Of a stretch of DNA of 64,000 bases, positions 1 to 11,227 are shown piece after piece (the first letter of the stretch is position 1; each line of letters begins with the position of its first letter). Source of the stretch: Vibrio sp. Isolate34. GTDB taxonomy: Bacteria; Pseudomonadota; Gammaproteobacteria; Enterobacterales; Vibrionaceae. The position numbers and the translations under genes are program-made. The notes under the pieces were generated by a model, which saw only the letters and a list, made by a program, of their open reading frames with translations, was not told the origin of the DNA and searched no databases. The DNA is taken from contig NZ_JAKEUO010000008.1 in the NCBI RefSeq assembly GCF_022397915.1, forward strand, positions 27,860-91,859, in the 5' to 3' direction.

Positions 1-3000
1 CTTGAAGTCATCATCGATACGGTCGCGTCGGCGACCATCACAATCGATGATGATATCGCAGGCGACGACATCGTGAACGCAGCGGAAGCGGCTGGTGACG
101 TGACCATTACGGGTACCGTGGGTGGCGACGCCAAACCTGGTGATACCGTGACGTTGACGGTGAACGGCAACTCAACCGATTACACAGGCACGGTGAAAGC
201 GGATGGCACATACAGCATCAATGTACCGGGCAGCGAGTTAGTTGCGGATGCGGACAGCACCATCGTGGCGAGCGTGAGTGGCACCGATGAAGCGGGCAAC
301 CCGTTCACGGCGACGACCGAGGCAAGTGGAGACAACAAAGACGGTGGTTACGAGGTTGATACGGGTATCAGCAAACCGACCATCGATCTGGTGGCGTCGA
401 GCGACAGCGGCGACAGCGACGAAGACAACCTGACCAATGACAAGACGCCGACGTTCTCGTTGGGCAACATCGATGATGATGTTGTGGAAGCGGGCATCGT
501 GGTGTTGAAAGACGGCGTTGCTCTAGAAGGCACGCTGACCGAAGAGCAAGACGGCACTTGGAGCTTCACGCCGAGCGCGGAGCTGGAAGACCGCACTTAC
601 GACTTGAGCGTGAAAGTGACGGACGCTGCGGGTAATAGCGACACATCAGACGCACTCGCAGTGACCATCGATACGGTCGCCAATGCTGGTATTTTTATCG
701 ATACCATCACTAAAGACGGAATCATCAATGATGACGAGGCCCAAGCCAATGTTACTATTAGTGGTTATGTCACTGGTGACGCTCAGCCTGGTGATACGGT
801 CAGCATCTGGTTGAACGAGGGGAGTGGCGATTCATTGGTCGAGGTACAAGTCTCAGAAGTGAAGGATGACCAAGGCCGCTACACATTCTCAGCTATCGTT
901 GCTGGTTCCGAGTTAGCAAATAACAACGCAACATCACCTCAGGTATTTGCAAAAGTTACTGGTACTGATGCTGCAGGCAACACGTTCGAGGCCAGTGAAA
1001 ACGAATCGTACCAAGTTGACCGTAGTATTGTGTTTGATTTCACTCCTACAGACGGAACCTTTAATGATGGTGATAACATTATTAATTTCACTGAACAAAC
1101 CAGTGTTAACGTCAGTGGGTTTGTCAACGAATCTGCGACAATAAACTCTATTACATTCACTGACTCTAATGGAGATACCGTGGTTATTGATGGCTCTTCC
1201 GTAGTGCAAGAGGTGATTGATAATGGTGATGGTACCTCGTATACCGACTTCGTTATTACGGGCGTCGATGTGAGCGACTTAGAAGACGGAGATTTGTCCG
1301 TTGTGGTCAATGCAACAGATGAAGCGGATAATACTTTTGACTCTTTGGCGAAAACGATAGAGAAAGATACCGCTGCACCAGATGCACCGATGATTACCAA
1401 TATTACCGACGATTCATCTGATGACGATTATTCAGTTGTTACCTTACATGGTACAGGTGAGCCAGGTCTCGAGATTAAGATATTTGATGAAGATGGAAAC
1501 CTAATTAATCAAAACAATACCGTCACTGTCGATGGCGGGGGTAATTGGTCGTTTGATATTTCAGACTTAACCAATACTCAAGTCAACGACAATGAATTCT
1601 TCACGGCTACCCAAGTCGACGTAGCAGGTAACGAGAGCGATGCAAGCGAGACGGTGCATTATTACCATGGTGACTTTGATCCTGCGCTTAATGAAGGCAG
1701 TGATGACTTTGTGCTGCTTGGTGAAGGTGACGATGTTCTTAAAGTCAACGAAAATGATGCTAATGATAGTATGGTTGCGGATGGTGGCGCGGGTAATGAC
1801 AAAGCTGTGTTTGATTTTAGCATTGAACAGGCAAGTATTGTGCTAAATGCCGACGGCTCTGTGACTATCTCTGAGAATACTGGCAGTGGCGACGTGAATA
1901 CCTTCATCGAGTTTGAAGAGTTCGAATTTGAAGGCGGTGATAAGAAGAACTTTGATGAGCTGTTCTCACCAACCATCGAGATTGATCGAGATGAAGATGA
2001 TGTAATCAACAGCGATCGTAGTACCATCAATTATACGGTTGGCTTGCCCTCTGGCGCAGTTGCTGGCGCGACGTTGATAATCATGGCGGAAGGGCAAGCA
2101 ATTGCACAAAGCCCAATCACGTTAACTGATGACCATATCAGTACTGGTTCTTTAAACTTCGACATTGATGCTGCCTTAGTGGATTCAGAGCTTAACGTGT
2201 CAGCGACCCTTGATTATGGAAACAACTATACGTTCAGCGATAACGATGCCTTGGCGATGAATGATGCTCCTAATGCAGACGACTTCACAGTTGAGCTTTT
2301 AAGTGAGTCAAGCGCTAGCTTTAGCTTCGATGAGCATGTGACCGACAATCAAGATGAAGATGCGCTGACGCTATCAATTGATCAAGAGCCAGAGTTAGGC
2401 ACTCTGTACATTGTTGATGGTGATGTTCGCACTGAAGTAACAACTGGTACGCAAATTAGTGAAAGTGACGTTGTAGAATATCAGCTCCATGATGATATCA
2501 ATGAGTTTATGAGTTTTGATGCGTCAGACGACTTTGATGTTGCCGACAACACCGTTTCTGAATTTACCGCAGACAATGGTGTCGTGATCACTGGCGGCCG
2601 ATTTGAAGGTGTTCGCCCAGATGGCAGTGGTAACGAAACGAGTAGCAAGCTATACAATGGTCAAGAAGGCAGCGTTAAGGCTGGTGCCGAAGGACTGGGA
2701 GTTGGCGACCAAGAAATCGATGTGAGTCAGAAAGATTTTATTGCCGTAGACTTTACTCACGTCGGCGGGGGCAACACAGATATTACTATTACACAAGCTA
2801 ATGTGAAGATCGGTAGTATCTGGGGTAACTATGAAGACGGTGATAGCGCAGACGCTCAGATCCACATATTACTGTTTAAAGGTGGTCAAGTTGTTACAGA
2901 TGCAAATGGAGACCCTGTTGAGTTTGTTTTCGATGATAGTGTTGACCCGTCTGTCTATGATGGCTCAGGCGAGTTTGTTGCCAATATCCATTATGAGGGC

Positions 3001-6000
3001 GGTTTTGATGAAATCCGCGTGTTTACCACCAAAGGTGGTACAGAAGACACCAGCGATAACTCAAACATTACCTTACAAGGCGTCGATATAATTGATGCAG
3101 CGGTATCAGAAGAGATCGCTTACACCGCCGCGGATAGCGATAAGGGCGAAGATGGCGGTGTGATCACCGTGAGCAGTTCAACAACGGATAGCTCAATAAC
3201 TACGCCAACGATTGATCTTGTTGCATCAAGTGATACGGGTGACAGTGATACAGACAACATCACTAAAGATACAACGCCAACCTTTGCTCTGGGTAATGTC
3301 GACAGTGACGTCGCTGCCAATGGCATTGAGGTACTTAAAGATGGCGTCGTCGTGCAAGGCGATTTAGATCAGATTGATGGGGTGTGGTACTTCACTCCAA
3401 ACAGTGAAGTTGCTAATGGTAGTCAGCAATGGAGCGTTCAGGTAACTGATGATGCTGGTAATACAGCGACCTCCCTTGAGCTCGAAGTGACCGTTGACAC
3501 TGGTGCTGCAGCCACGATATCAATTGACGCGATTGCTGGCGACGACATTCTCGATGCGCAAGAGGCATCCAAAGACGTCGTTATTACAGGCCGTGTCGGT
3601 GGCGATGCCGAGCCAGGAGATAAGGTGACATTGACTCTAGATGCTGGCGACGGTAGCCCTGTTAGTACGTATACCGGTGATGTTTTATCAGATGGTACAT
3701 ACCGTATTAGTGTTCCGGGCAGCGAATTAGCTTCAGACACCGATGCAATCTTGGTAGCAAGTGTGTCTGGTGAGGATGAGGCTGGAAACGCCTTTACGGC
3801 AACGACAGAGGTTAGCGGAGACAATCAAGATGGCGGCTATCATGTAGATAAGGCGCCAGTCGTTAAACCAACTGAAGTTAGCACCGATGAAGACCAATCG
3901 ATACTCATTACCTGGGACTCTTTGGGTGTGACTGACAGTGATTCCAATGAATCTTCCTTGTCCGTCAGCATTACCACCTTGCCTGATGGTGGTCAGTTAC
4001 AGTACTTTGATGAGGTTGATGGCTGGCAAGCGGTAGCAGCAGATCAAGAGTTGGATAAGTCAGTATTTGACAACAACCAGGTACGATTTGTACCAGACAA
4101 CAACCTGTCTGGTAGCAGCCAAATTGGTTTTGAAGCATCTGACGGTGTCAACATGAGTGAATCAGCCACGTTGACCATCAATGTGACACCTCTCGCTGAT
4201 ACACCAAATCTAAGCCTAAAAACGCCAGATCCTGACTTGCCGTCGCAGGAGTTTAATGTTTCGACTTGGGACAATGTGGTCATCGATGATTCGACGTATG
4301 GTAGCGGCAGTGGGGTGCCAGGTAGTGATTTGGTTGCGCAGCTATCTCAACTGGATACAGCGGATGCGGCGCAGTCTACGACGGCGAATGCTGAGGATAG
4401 TGCGAGTACAGCGACTGACCCGGATCAAGCGGTAATAGTAACTGGACTCGTTTACTTGGAAGCCAACGTGTCTTATGACTTTGTTGGGCGTGGGGATGAT
4501 AGTATTGCGATTACTTTGGGTGGACAGCTAGTCGATGAGGGCCGTTGGGGCGACTCGAGCGGTGATATTCAGGGTTCGGCGTTTACGCCAACGGAGTCAG
4601 GCTACTACCCAATTTCGATTTATCACCATAACCAAAGTGGACAGGGCAACTTTAACGTTGATGTATCTATCAATGGTACTGATCCTGTTGACTTGGCGAA
4701 TAGCCAGCTTTCAATCGTGACTGACGAAGGTTCAGCGCAAGGTACAGACGTGCGTCTTTCTGCGTTGCAGACTGATGATAATGGTTTCGAGTATTATGAG
4801 ACATATTCAGTTAATGAAGGGCGTCAAGACACCGCCATTCCATTGTCGGAAATTGATGCATCATTGACTGATACCGACGATTCAGAAACCTTGTCGGTTC
4901 TACTCTCTGGTATTCCTGTCGGGGCCACTATCAGTGATGGCAGTAATACCATTACCATAAACGGTTTGACAGATGAAAATGATCAGCCTATTCAGCCAAT
5001 TACTGTCACTGATTGGGCACTTGATAATTTGACTGTCACTCCGCCACTTGGTAGCCATGAAGACTTCACCTTAACAGTCACAGCGGTGAGTTCTGAGAAA
5101 GGCAACGACAGTCAAGCACAAGCATCACTCGATATCGAGGTAGTGGTGCATGAAAGTGAGCCTACGCTAACAGAAAGCGACGCCAATTCTGCCAATGAAG
5201 ATCAGATGATTACGGGTAATGTGTTAGCGAACGACAGCGATGCTGACGATGTGCTGCAAGTGGTCGGTGTTAGGATTGATGGCATTGACTATCACGTGGA
5301 TCAGCCGATAACCCTTGATGAAGGTACGTTTACTATCGACGTTAATGGTAATTATAGCTTTGAGCCTAAAGACGATTGGTCAGGCAGTGCTCCGACAATC
5401 GAGTACACCACCAATACAGGAGCCAGTGAGTCACTTAATCTTGAAGTTACACCTGTTGCTGATGCACCAAATCTAACGGTGAGTTTTGGTGATTCGACTT
5501 ACAGTAATACGACAATAAACTCTAGCCTTTATCAAAAGCTAATTTTTGCTGATTCATCGACAAGCCTATCTGATTCAGAGCACGCAGAGTTAGGTCATAG
5601 CGATATCGGTAAACAAACCAGTGATATTAAAGTTGGAAAAGACCAAGTCGATCAATTAACTGGTGATATCGGTAGTTGGGTTAAAGATGGCAATGACTGG
5701 GTGATGCAGACCAATGGAGATGACGTCTTTGTTGGTGGTCAGGGCAATGACAATATTGTAGGTGGTGATGGCTCGTCACTTGATTTAGGTCTGGATACAG
5801 TGGTTTACACTGGTAATCTTTCCGACTATACGTTTGATTTTTATAATAATCATGGGAATACTGACAAACCATATTGGCATGTTGTAGATAAACGCGGTAT
5901 TGATACTCAAGACGACAATACTCCAGTATCAGAAGGCGAGCACCTTTATGAAATAGAGCGCCTAATCTTTGCTGATGCCATCGTCGAGCTTAATGCAGAT

Positions 6001-7893
6001 GGTACGCACACTGTACTTCAAGAGGTTGTAACAGAGCTGAATATCTCAGCTTCCGTATCGGACCGTGATGGTAGTGAGTATCTTGATGAAGTACGTATTA
6101 GTGGCTTGCCGGATGATGCCCAAATCTTCGATAAGGACACGGGTCAAGTTGTTGGTATCAAAGATGGTGATGACTGGGTGATCGATGTAACAGGACAGTC
6201 AACTCAGGCTGTGAATTACGACACCCTAGCTGTTAAGTACCAATCAACAGAGACCTTGGACATTGACGTCACTGCCGTGACCAAAGAAGTCGGCTTGGAT
6301 AGTGACCAAGCTGGCAATACGACCACGGTTAATAGTGGTGCTAGTGCGGATGCTATAGCTGATCAAGGCGGTGATGTGCCAATAACACTTATCTCTCTAG
6401 TCATTGATTCTTCTGGATCTATGGATGATGTCCCAAGCGGGCTCTCCGACATGAGAATTGAATACGTGTTGGAGGCATCCATTTCTTTATTAGATAATGT
6501 TAAAAGCCAACATGGTAGTGGTGATGTCTTAGTACAGCTCGTTGATTTTGATACGAGCGCATCTTTAGTCGAGAGTGGTAGAGGAGCGAATACCAGTGTT
6601 TGGATGACGGTATCCGAGGCGATTTCCATATTGCAAAAAGCGTCAGATACTGTAGATAAGTGGAACTATGATGGTGAGTTCGATCCAGATGGGTGGACTA
6701 ACTATGATTCTGGCTTGGATGCAGTGATGGAGGGCTATAATGAAAGCCAAGTGACTAATATCAAAGGTGAAACCAATGATGTTATTTACTTCTTGAGTGA
6801 TGGTGAAAGTAATAGGGGTAATATTGGTTCAGACTGGGCTCAGTTTATGGCGGATAAACAGGTAACTGCAGTTGGAGTGGGCGATCCTAGTCGGGTACCG
6901 GCTGACGGTCTTATTAAGGTAGCGGGTAGTGCAGAAAATGTTGTTTATATTCCTGACTCAAAAATCACTACAGATCTACCTAAATTGCGGCCAACTATTG
7001 GTGTTTCTGGCTCGTTGCTGATGGCGATAGCGGGGGCTGAGGCGGCTGCCATCGTGATTGATGAGTCGAATGCACAAGTGGCTCAGTTTATTAATCAAGA
7101 TGGCGATGTATCTGTTGCACCTTCTGGATTAAGCTTCACCAAAGATACTGTCGGTAATGAGCTGGTTGTTGATACCGATTATGGTGTATTCCGTATTGGT
7201 TCAGATGGTTCTTACTATTTCCAACCAAGTGACACTGCGCCGACAATTGACGAAGGTAAGGCTGTTGGTTTCGAGATCGTGCTTTTGGTCGAAGATAGCA
7301 ATGGTCAAACGACTGAACAGTTGGTTACACTGAATGTCAGCCACAATGGTCAGGTTAACCGTGTTGAGTCCTCGTCTTCCACTGCTTCCACTGGCGATGA
7401 CCAAGTAAGAGGAACTGATGGTGATGACGTCATCCTCGGTCATGCAGGTAATGATGTCCTCGATGGTGGCTTAGGTGATGACTTCCTTATGGGCGGCACT
7501 GGGGATGACATCCTAATTGGTGGTTTGGGCAATGATATTCTGACCGGCGGTGCGGATGCGGACTTGTTCAAGTGGGTCGATATGGGTAGCTCAACCGATA
7601 CCGTTACCGACTTTGATTATGATGAAGGTGACCGCATTGATTTAGCTGACTTATTTGCTGACCTCAAGGATGATCAGCAAGAGCTTGCCGTCTTGCTCGC
7701 TTCACTGCAAGATAGTGACCCGCACTCTGGTGAAGGTGGTGGTTACACTGTCACTATTAGTGAGCATGATGACGTAGCAGAGCTGACGATTACGAAAGGT
7801 GATCAGACTATGCAGATTGACTTTAATGGAGCGGATACCACGGACATTACTAGCAGTTTGCTAGATAGTTTGAAAACACTAACTAATGATTGA
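1..7893 (+). CDS. Giant RTX adhesin (Ig-like repeats, PA14-like, VWA, RTX), 5' truncated
   Basis: The reading frame is open from base 1, so the true start lies upstream; 2630 codons are visible. The protein is very acidic and built of bacterial Ig-like/cadherin-like repeats: one repeat pair lies at about nt 40-690 and diverged copies return at about nt 3200-3850 (the PTIDLVASSD motif occurs in both). A PA14-like stretch (DFVGRGDDSIAI...) lies near nt 4460-4690, a VCBS-like repeat near 5160-5450, and an isolated RTX-type segment (GGQGNDNIVGG) near 5710-5850. A von Willebrand A domain begins near 6390 with the MIDAS motif DSSGSMD. Tandem glycine/aspartate RTX nonapeptides (GGLGDDFLMGG type) lie at about 7410-7570, followed by the C-terminal region usual in type I secretion substrates. 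Known family members are calcium-stabilised surface or biofilm adhesins of the LapA/FrhA type. The ligand, and whether an N-terminal retention module exists, cannot be seen here. Confidence 0.9.
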   Translation, partial: LEVIIDTVASATITIDDDIAGDDIVNAAEAAGDVTITGTVGGDAKPGDTVTLTVNGNSTDYTGTVKADGTYSINVPGSELVADADSTIVASVSGTDEAGNPFTATTEASGDNKDGGYEVDTGISKPTIDLVASSDSGDSDEDNLTNDKTPTFSLGNIDDDVVEAGIVVLKDGVALEGTLTEEQDGTWSFTPSAELEDRTYDLSVKVTDAAGNSDTSDALAVTIDTVANAGIFIDTITKDGIINDDEAQANVTISGYVTGDAQPGDTVSIWLNEGSGDSLVEVQVSEVKDDQGRYTFSAIVAGSELANNNATSPQVFAKVTGTDAAGNTFEASENESYQVDRSIVFDFTPTDGTFNDGDNIINFTEQTSVNVSGFVNESATINSITFTDSNGDTVVIDGSSVVQEVIDNGDGTSYTDFVITGVDVSDLEDGDLSVVVNATDEADNTFDSLAKTIEKDTAAPDAPMITNITDDSSDDDYSVVTLHGTGEPGLEIKIFDEDGNLINQNNTVTVDGGGNWSFDISDLTNTQVNDNEFFTATQVDVAGNESDASETVHYYHGDFDPALNEGSDDFVLLGEGDDVLKVNENDANDSMVADGGAGNDKAVFDFSIEQASIVLNADGSVTISENTGSGDVNTFIEFEEFEFEGGDKKNFDELFSPTIEIDRDEDDVINSDRSTINYTVGLPSGAVAGATLIIMAEGQAIAQSPITLTDDHISTGSLNFDIDAALVDSELNVSATLDYGNNYTFSDNDALAMNDAPNADDFTVELLSESSASFSFDEHVTDNQDEDALTLSIDQEPELGTLYIVDGDVRTEVTTGTQISESDVVEYQLHDDINEFMSFDASDDFDVADNTVSEFTADNGVVITGGRFEGVRPDGSGNETSSKLYNGQEGSVKAGAEGLGVGDQEIDVSQKDFIAVDFTHVGGGNTDITITQANVKIGSIWGNYEDGDSADAQIHILLFKGGQVVTDANGDPVEFVFDDSVDPSVYDGSGEFVANIHYEGGFDEIRVFTTKGGTEDTSDNSNITLQGVDIIDAAVSEEIAYTAADSDKGEDGGVITVSSSTTDSSITTPTIDLVASSDTGDSDTDNITKDTTPTFALGNVDSDVAANGIEVLKDGVVVQGDLDQIDGVWYFTPNSEVANGSQQWSVQVTDDAGNTATSLELEVTVDTGAAATISIDAIAGDDILDAQEASKDVVITGRVGGDAEPGDKVTLTLDAGDGSPVSTYTGDVLSDGTYRISVPGSELASDTDAILVASVSGEDEAGNAFTATTEVSGDNQDGGYHVDKAPVVKPTEVSTDEDQSILITWDSLGVTDSDSNESSLSVSITTLPDGGQLQYFDEVDGWQAVAADQELDKSVFDNNQVRFVPDNNLSGSSQIGFEASDGVNMSESATLTINVTPLADTPNLSLKTPDPDLPSQEFNVSTWDNVVIDDSTYGSGSGVPGSDLVAQLSQLDTADAAQSTTANAEDSASTATDPDQAVIVTGLVYLEANVSYDFVGRGDDSIAITLGGQLVDEGRWGDSSGDIQGSAFTPTESGYYPISIYHHNQSGQGNFNVDVSINGTDPVDLANSQLSIVTDEGSAQGTDVRLSALQTDDNGFEYYETYSVNEGRQDTAIPLSEIDASLTDTDDSETLSVLLSGIPVGATISDGSNTITINGLTDENDQPIQPITVTDWALDNLTVTPPLGSHEDFTLTVTAVSSEKGNDSQAQASLDIEVVVHESEPTLTESDANSANEDQMITGNVLANDSDADDVLQVVGVRIDGIDYHVDQPITLDEGTFTIDVNGNYSFEPKDDWSGSAPTIEYTTNTGASESLNLEVTPVADAPNLTVSFGDSTYSNTTINSSLYQKLIFADSSTSLSDSEHAELGHSDIGKQTSDIKVGKDQVDQLTGDIGSWVKDGNDWVMQTNGDDVFVGGQGNDNIVGGDGSSLDLGLDTVVYTGNLSDYTFDFYNNHGNTDKPYWHVVDKRGIDTQDDNTPVSEGEHLYEIERLIFADAIVELNADGTHTVLQEVVTELNISASVSDRDGSEYLDEVRISGLPDDAQIFDKDTGQVVGIKDGDDWVIDVTGQSTQAVNYDTLAVKYQSTETLDIDVTAVTKEVGLDSDQAGNTTTVNSGASADAIADQGGDVPITLISLVIDSSGSMDDVPSGLSDMRIEYVLEASISLLDNVKSQHGSGDVLVQLVDFDTSASLVESGRGANTSVWMTVSEAISILQKASDTVDKWNYDGEFDPDGWTNYDSGLDAVMEGYNESQVTNIKGETNDVIYFLSDGESNRGNIGSDWAQFMADKQVTAVGVGDPSRVPADGLIKVAGSAENVVYIPDSKITTDLPKLRPTIGVSGSLLMAIAGAEAAAIVIDESNAQVAQFINQDGDVSVAPSGLSFTKDTVGNELVVDTDYGVFRIGSDGSYYFQPSDTAPTIDEGKAVGFEIVLLVEDSNGQTTEQLVTLNVSHNGQVNRVESSSSTASTGDDQVRGTDGDDVILGHAGNDVLDGGLGDDFLMGGTGDDILIGGLGNDILTGGADADLFKWVDMGSSTDTVTDFDYDEGDRIDLADLFADLKDDQQELAVLLASLQDSDPHSGEGGGYTVTISEHDDVAELTITKGDQTMQIDFNGADTTDITSSLLDSLKTLTND

Positions 7894-8017
7894 CCAGTCA
7901 GAGTTTCAGGCGCTTAATCAACGCCTGAACTCGCTTGATTACCCTTGGGCTGTATTTATCCCACGCTAATATAGCTTCAAGTTCAGTGGTTTAGCCTGGA
8001 TAGGCCGAAAAGAATAA

Positions 8018-8046
8018 GACCACCATTTTCAATGGTGGTCTTTTTT
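8018..8046 (+). terminator. Bidirectional terminator between the adhesin and rlmI
   Basis: A perfect 10-bp stem (GACCACCATT / AATGGTGGTC) with a 3-nt loop is followed by six T on the plus strand and by a T-rich run on the minus strand. It sits between two convergent genes and can serve both. Confidence 0.85.
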
Positions 8047-8094
8047 ATGATAAATGTTTGGCTCGGAAGCTTGAGAGCGAGTCAAGGAACTTGA

Positions 8095-9288
8095 TTACAA
8101 CACCTTACAAGCAAAACCTTTTAGGTAGAAACCTTCTGGGTAGGCTGTGTCTGTTAGGTGGTCGGCTGCTTGTTCGAAGCGCTCTACGAACTTAACAGTT
8201 CGGCCTGCGTCTAGTGCTGCATCGGCGATGATCTTTTGGAACAAATCTGTTCCCATTAAGCCAGAGCAAGAGTAGGTGAGTAGAGTACCGCCTGGTTTCA
8301 GGATTTGCATTGCAAGCATGTTAACGTCTTTATAGCCGTTAGCGCCTGAAGTTAGGTTGTTCTTGCTTGAAACAAACTTTGGTGGATCCATGATTACTAC
8401 GTCAAACTTAGTACCTTGGTCGCGGTATTCACGAAGCAGTTTGAAGACGTCGGCGTTAAGGAATACTGCGCGCTTTTTAGAGATATCAAACTCATTCAGT
8501 TCAGCGTTCAGCTTCGCCGTATCAAGAGCAAGTTGAGATACATCAGCGTTGATAACACGCTTTGCATCACCTTTCAGTGCGTAAAGGCCAAAACCACCAG
8601 TGTATGAGAAACAGTTAAGAACATCTTTGTTTTTAACGTACTTCATCGATTCTTTACGGCTATCACGTTGGTCCATGTAGAAGCCCGTTTTGTGGCCTTC
8701 CATAATGTTCACGCTGATTTTTACGCCATTCTCTTCAATCACGATTGATTTAGGTGGCTCTTGACCATGAAGTACACCGACAACTTGCTCTAGGCCTTCT
8801 TTTTTACGAACTGCTACGTCTGAACGCTCGTAAATGTTGCAGTCTGGGAAGCACTCGATTAGAGCTTCAACCAATACGCTTTTGTTATATTCAGCGCCTG
8901 CACTTAACAGTTGGCAAACTAGAAAGTCTTGATACTTATCGATAGTGATGCCAGGCAAGCCATCAGACTCTGCAGCTGTTAGACGGTAACCCGTTAGACC
9001 GTCACGTTCGATGATTTCTTCACGTAAAGACTGTGCATCTTGAATTCGTTTTACGAAGAACGCCTTGTTGATTTCTTCTTTTTCAAATGTCCAAACACGA
9101 GCTCGAATTTGAGAAGCCGGAGAGTAAGCTGCTTTTGCAAGCCACTGACCATTTTGAGCATATACGTCTACAGTTTCACCTTGTTGTGGCTCGCCTTCGA
9201 CCTTATCGATACCGCGTGAAAATACCCAAGGGTGTTTGCGGCGTAGTGATTTATCTCGGCCTTTAGCTAGATGAATTGAAGGAGTCAT
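8095..9288 (-). CDS. rlmI: 23S rRNA m5C1962 methyltransferase RlmI
   Basis: A SAM-dependent RNA cytosine-5 methyltransferase that in E. coli modifies C1962 of 23S rRNA. The 397 residues match the family length (about 396). An N-terminal PUA RNA-binding domain covers roughly residues 1-75. The Rossmann methyltransferase domain shows the SAM-binding motif [13 protein letters not shown] near residue 226, motif IV DPPKF near 300 and the cysteine motif YSCSG near 340. The neighbourhood (acyP, tusE, yccA-type gene) matches the E. coli yccW-yccX-yccK-yccA order, with a chemoreceptor gene inserted. The product is confident; the exact target base is by homology. Confidence 0.93.
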   Translation of the reverse strand: MTPSIHLAKGRDKSLRRKHPWVFSRGIDKVEGEPQQGETVDVYAQNGQWLAKAAYSPASQIRARVWTFEKEEINKAFFVKRIQDAQSLREEIIERDGLTGYRLTAAESDGLPGITIDKYQDFLVCQLLSAGAEYNKSVLVEALIECFPDCNIYERSDVAVRKKEGLEQVVGVLHGQEPPKSIVIEENGVKISVNIMEGHKTGFYMDQRDSRKESMKYVKNKDVLNCFSYTGGFGLYALKGDAKRVINADVSQLALDTAKLNAELNEFDISKKRAVFLNADVFKLLREYRDQGTKFDVVIMDPPKFVSSKNNLTSGANGYKDVNMLAMQILKPGGTLLTYSCSGLMGTDLFQKIIADAALDAGRTVKFVERFEQAADHLTDTAYPEGFYLKGFACKVL

Positions 9289-9345
9289 AATTTACTCTGT
9301 TTGTTGAATTTGAAGGAGGGGTATTGTCGGGGAAGTACAGGTGAA

Positions 9346-9378
9346 AAGCAAATAAGAAAGGGCTGCAGAAGCAGCCCT
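9346..9378 (-). terminator. Terminator of the chemoreceptor gene
   Basis: On the minus strand an 8-bp stem (AGGGCTGC / GCAGCCCT) with a 4-nt loop is followed by a T-rich tract, 19 nt past the chemoreceptor stop codon. Confidence 0.7.
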
Positions 9379-9396
9379 AGTAACGATATTTAAAGA

Positions 9397-10800
9397 TTAA
9401 GCCTTGAGGCCTGTTAATAAGCCTTCCATTGTGTCGCTTTGCTTACGAAGCTGATCAACGTTGGCATTACTCTTACTGATCATTTCACAGATGCTGTCTG
9501 ATTGATGACGAATCTCTTCGACACTCTGTGCAATGTTGTCAGCTACAACACCTTGTTCTTCAGCTGCGGTAGCTATCTGAGTGCTACTGTCTGAAATCGA
9601 TAGATTCTTTTCAGCCAGAGAGCCGATTTCAACGTTAACTTCAGACATTAATGTTTGTCCTTCGTTTGCGTTGTTAACCGTCACTTCCATCAGTTTTGTT
9701 AGCGATTGGCTGTTACGTTGTAATGATTCAATCATGCTTTGGATTTCAACCGTTGCTTGCTGTGTTCTTCCTGCAAGAGCACGAACCTCATCTGCAACCA
9801 CAGCAAAACCACGTCCTTGTTCACCAGCTCTAGCTGCTTCAATAGCGGCGTTTAGAGCAAGCAGGTTAGTCTGTTCTGAAATACCATTGATGGTTGTGAC
9901 AACTTCATCGATCTGTGCAGCATTCGCATCAAGCTCTTCTACTGCTTGCGAAGCCGATTGGATCTCTTGAGATAGACTTGAGATAGATTGTAGAGTATTC
10001 GAAACTTTCACTTGGCCACTTTGAGCAACACCTCGAGCATCCATTGTTTGAGAGCTAGAATCGTGTGCAAGGGTTGCCACTTCACGAATGGTTGCTGCCA
10101 TTTGTTCGGTAGCACTTGCTAGGCTATTCAGGTGCTCTTGCTGATTACCTGAAATGTCTGAGCTTTGCTGCGTTGATTGGTTCAAGTCCGAACTGATTTG
10201 CTGCATAAGTGCCACAGATTCTTGTATAGAAAGAACCATGTTTTGTTCACGCTCGGCTACCTTATCGATAGTGATAGCAATTTCACTGAATTCATCACGA
10301 ACTAAGAAGTAGTTCATACGACAAGTTAAGTCACCATTCGCCAGTGTGTTCAGTGCTTTGTTCATCGAGAACATGGCACCGCCAATGAAGGTCATGATGT
10401 AGTAAACACCTAGTGCAATCAGCGTTAGTGTTACCGCGATGATAGATACTTGAGTTGTAGATAGTGCAGACCAAAGGTTTTGATCGTGGTTGGCCACTAA
10501 ACTAAATGCGCCATTCATGACTGAAACAGAGCCTGCGCCATAGCCTAAAGAGATGCTATCAGAATTACTAACGAGTTGAGCAACTTGCTCTTTCGTGAGT
10601 TGACCCGCTTCAATAAGCCCTTTCATCAAGAGCATTTCTTCTTGATAAAGGTGAGCCAGTAATGAATCCGCAGCACTATCTAAAACAAGCGTTAATATAA
10701 CCAGAGCCAGAAGAGGTAATAAGAAGAGTAGATAGAACTTTTCTTGGATTTTTAGGTGAATGAGATATTTATCAATCCAACGAAATGGGATTTCTTTCAT
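9397..10800 (-). CDS. Methyl-accepting chemotaxis protein
   Basis: An inner-membrane chemoreceptor of 467 residues. One transmembrane helix lies near residues 20-42 and a second near 120-145, leaving a small periplasmic region of about 75 residues, too short for a full Cache or four-helix sensor domain. A HAMP-like linker follows. The long cytoplasmic coiled coil carries the conserved hairpin tip ([20 protein letters not shown]...) near residues 315-335, which binds CheA/CheW. The C-terminus has no obvious CheR/CheB-docking pentapeptide. It is a single gene with its own terminator, inserted between rlmI and acyP. The ligand is not predictable. Confidence 0.92.
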   Translation of the reverse strand: MKEIPFRWIDKYLIHLKIQEKFYLLFLLPLLALVILTLVLDSAADSLLAHLYQEEMLLMKGLIEAGQLTKEQVAQLVSNSDSISLGYGAGSVSVMNGAFSLVANHDQNLWSALSTTQVSIIAVTLTLIALGVYYIMTFIGGAMFSMNKALNTLANGDLTCRMNYFLVRDEFSEIAITIDKVAEREQNMVLSIQESVALMQQISSDLNQSTQQSSDISGNQQEHLNSLASATEQMAATIREVATLAHDSSSQTMDARGVAQSGQVKVSNTLQSISSLSQEIQSASQAVEELDANAAQIDEVVTTINGISEQTNLLALNAAIEAARAGEQGRGFAVVADEVRALAGRTQQATVEIQSMIESLQRNSQSLTKLMEVTVNNANEGQTLMSEVNVEIGSLAEKNLSISDSSTQIATAAEEQGVVADNIAQSVEEIRHQSDSICEMISKSNANVDQLRKQSDTMEGLLTGLKA

Positions 10801-10888
10801 AATCGTTATACTCGAAGTAAGTCCACCAATAAGCGGTGAATGAATAGAAGCTCAACTATATCATTCATATAATTTATGAGGCAACGTT

Positions 10889-11176
10889 ATGGAAAGTTCC
10901 CAATTTATTTTTGTCGTGTCAGGCGTAGTTCAGTGTGTTGGTTTTCGTTATCACACCAGCAGACAAGCGCAAGCTTTGAGTATTTCCGGTTATGCTAAGA
11001 ACCTAAATGATGGCCGAGTTGAAGTATTAGCGGTTGGAGAGGTTGAACAAATTGAGAAGCTATACGAATGGCTAAAAATCGGGCCTAAGAGTGCAGTAGT
11101 TGATGGTGTAGCAAAACATCAAGTCGGAGAGAAAGAACGACAAAAGGTGCGTGTTGGGGAGTTTAAAATACTGTAG
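10889..11176 (+). CDS. acyP: Acylphosphatase
   Basis: A small enzyme that hydrolyses carboxyl-phosphate bonds of acylphosphates. At 95 residues it has the usual family length. The substrate-binding loop with its catalytic arginine is visible in VQCVGFRYHTSRQA (about residues 13-26), and the catalytic asparagine in GYAKNLNDGRVEV. It lies divergently from the chemoreceptor gene and converges on tusE. Its TAG stop lies inside the terminator stem shared with tusE. Confidence 0.93.
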   Translation: MESSQFIFVVSGVVQCVGFRYHTSRQAQALSISGYAKNLNDGRVEVLAVGEVEQIEKLYEWLKIGPKSAVVDGVAKHQVGEKERQKVRVGEFKIL

Positions 11177-11195
11177 CTCACTCACTACAGTATTT
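11166..11195. terminator. Bidirectional terminator between acyP and tusE
   Basis: An 11-bp stem (AAATACTGTAG / CTACAGTATTT) with an 8-nt loop, A-rich on one flank and T-rich on the other. It overlaps the acyP stop codon and lies just past the end of the convergent tusE gene. Confidence 0.75.
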
Positions 11196-11227
11196 ATATT
11201 CAGAAATGATCTAAAGCCGGTTAGTCT

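Noticed and set aside
1640..1846. Short open frames inside the adhesin and on its opposite strand
   Set aside because: All are shadows of the long acidic coding frame; none has its own start signal or family pattern.
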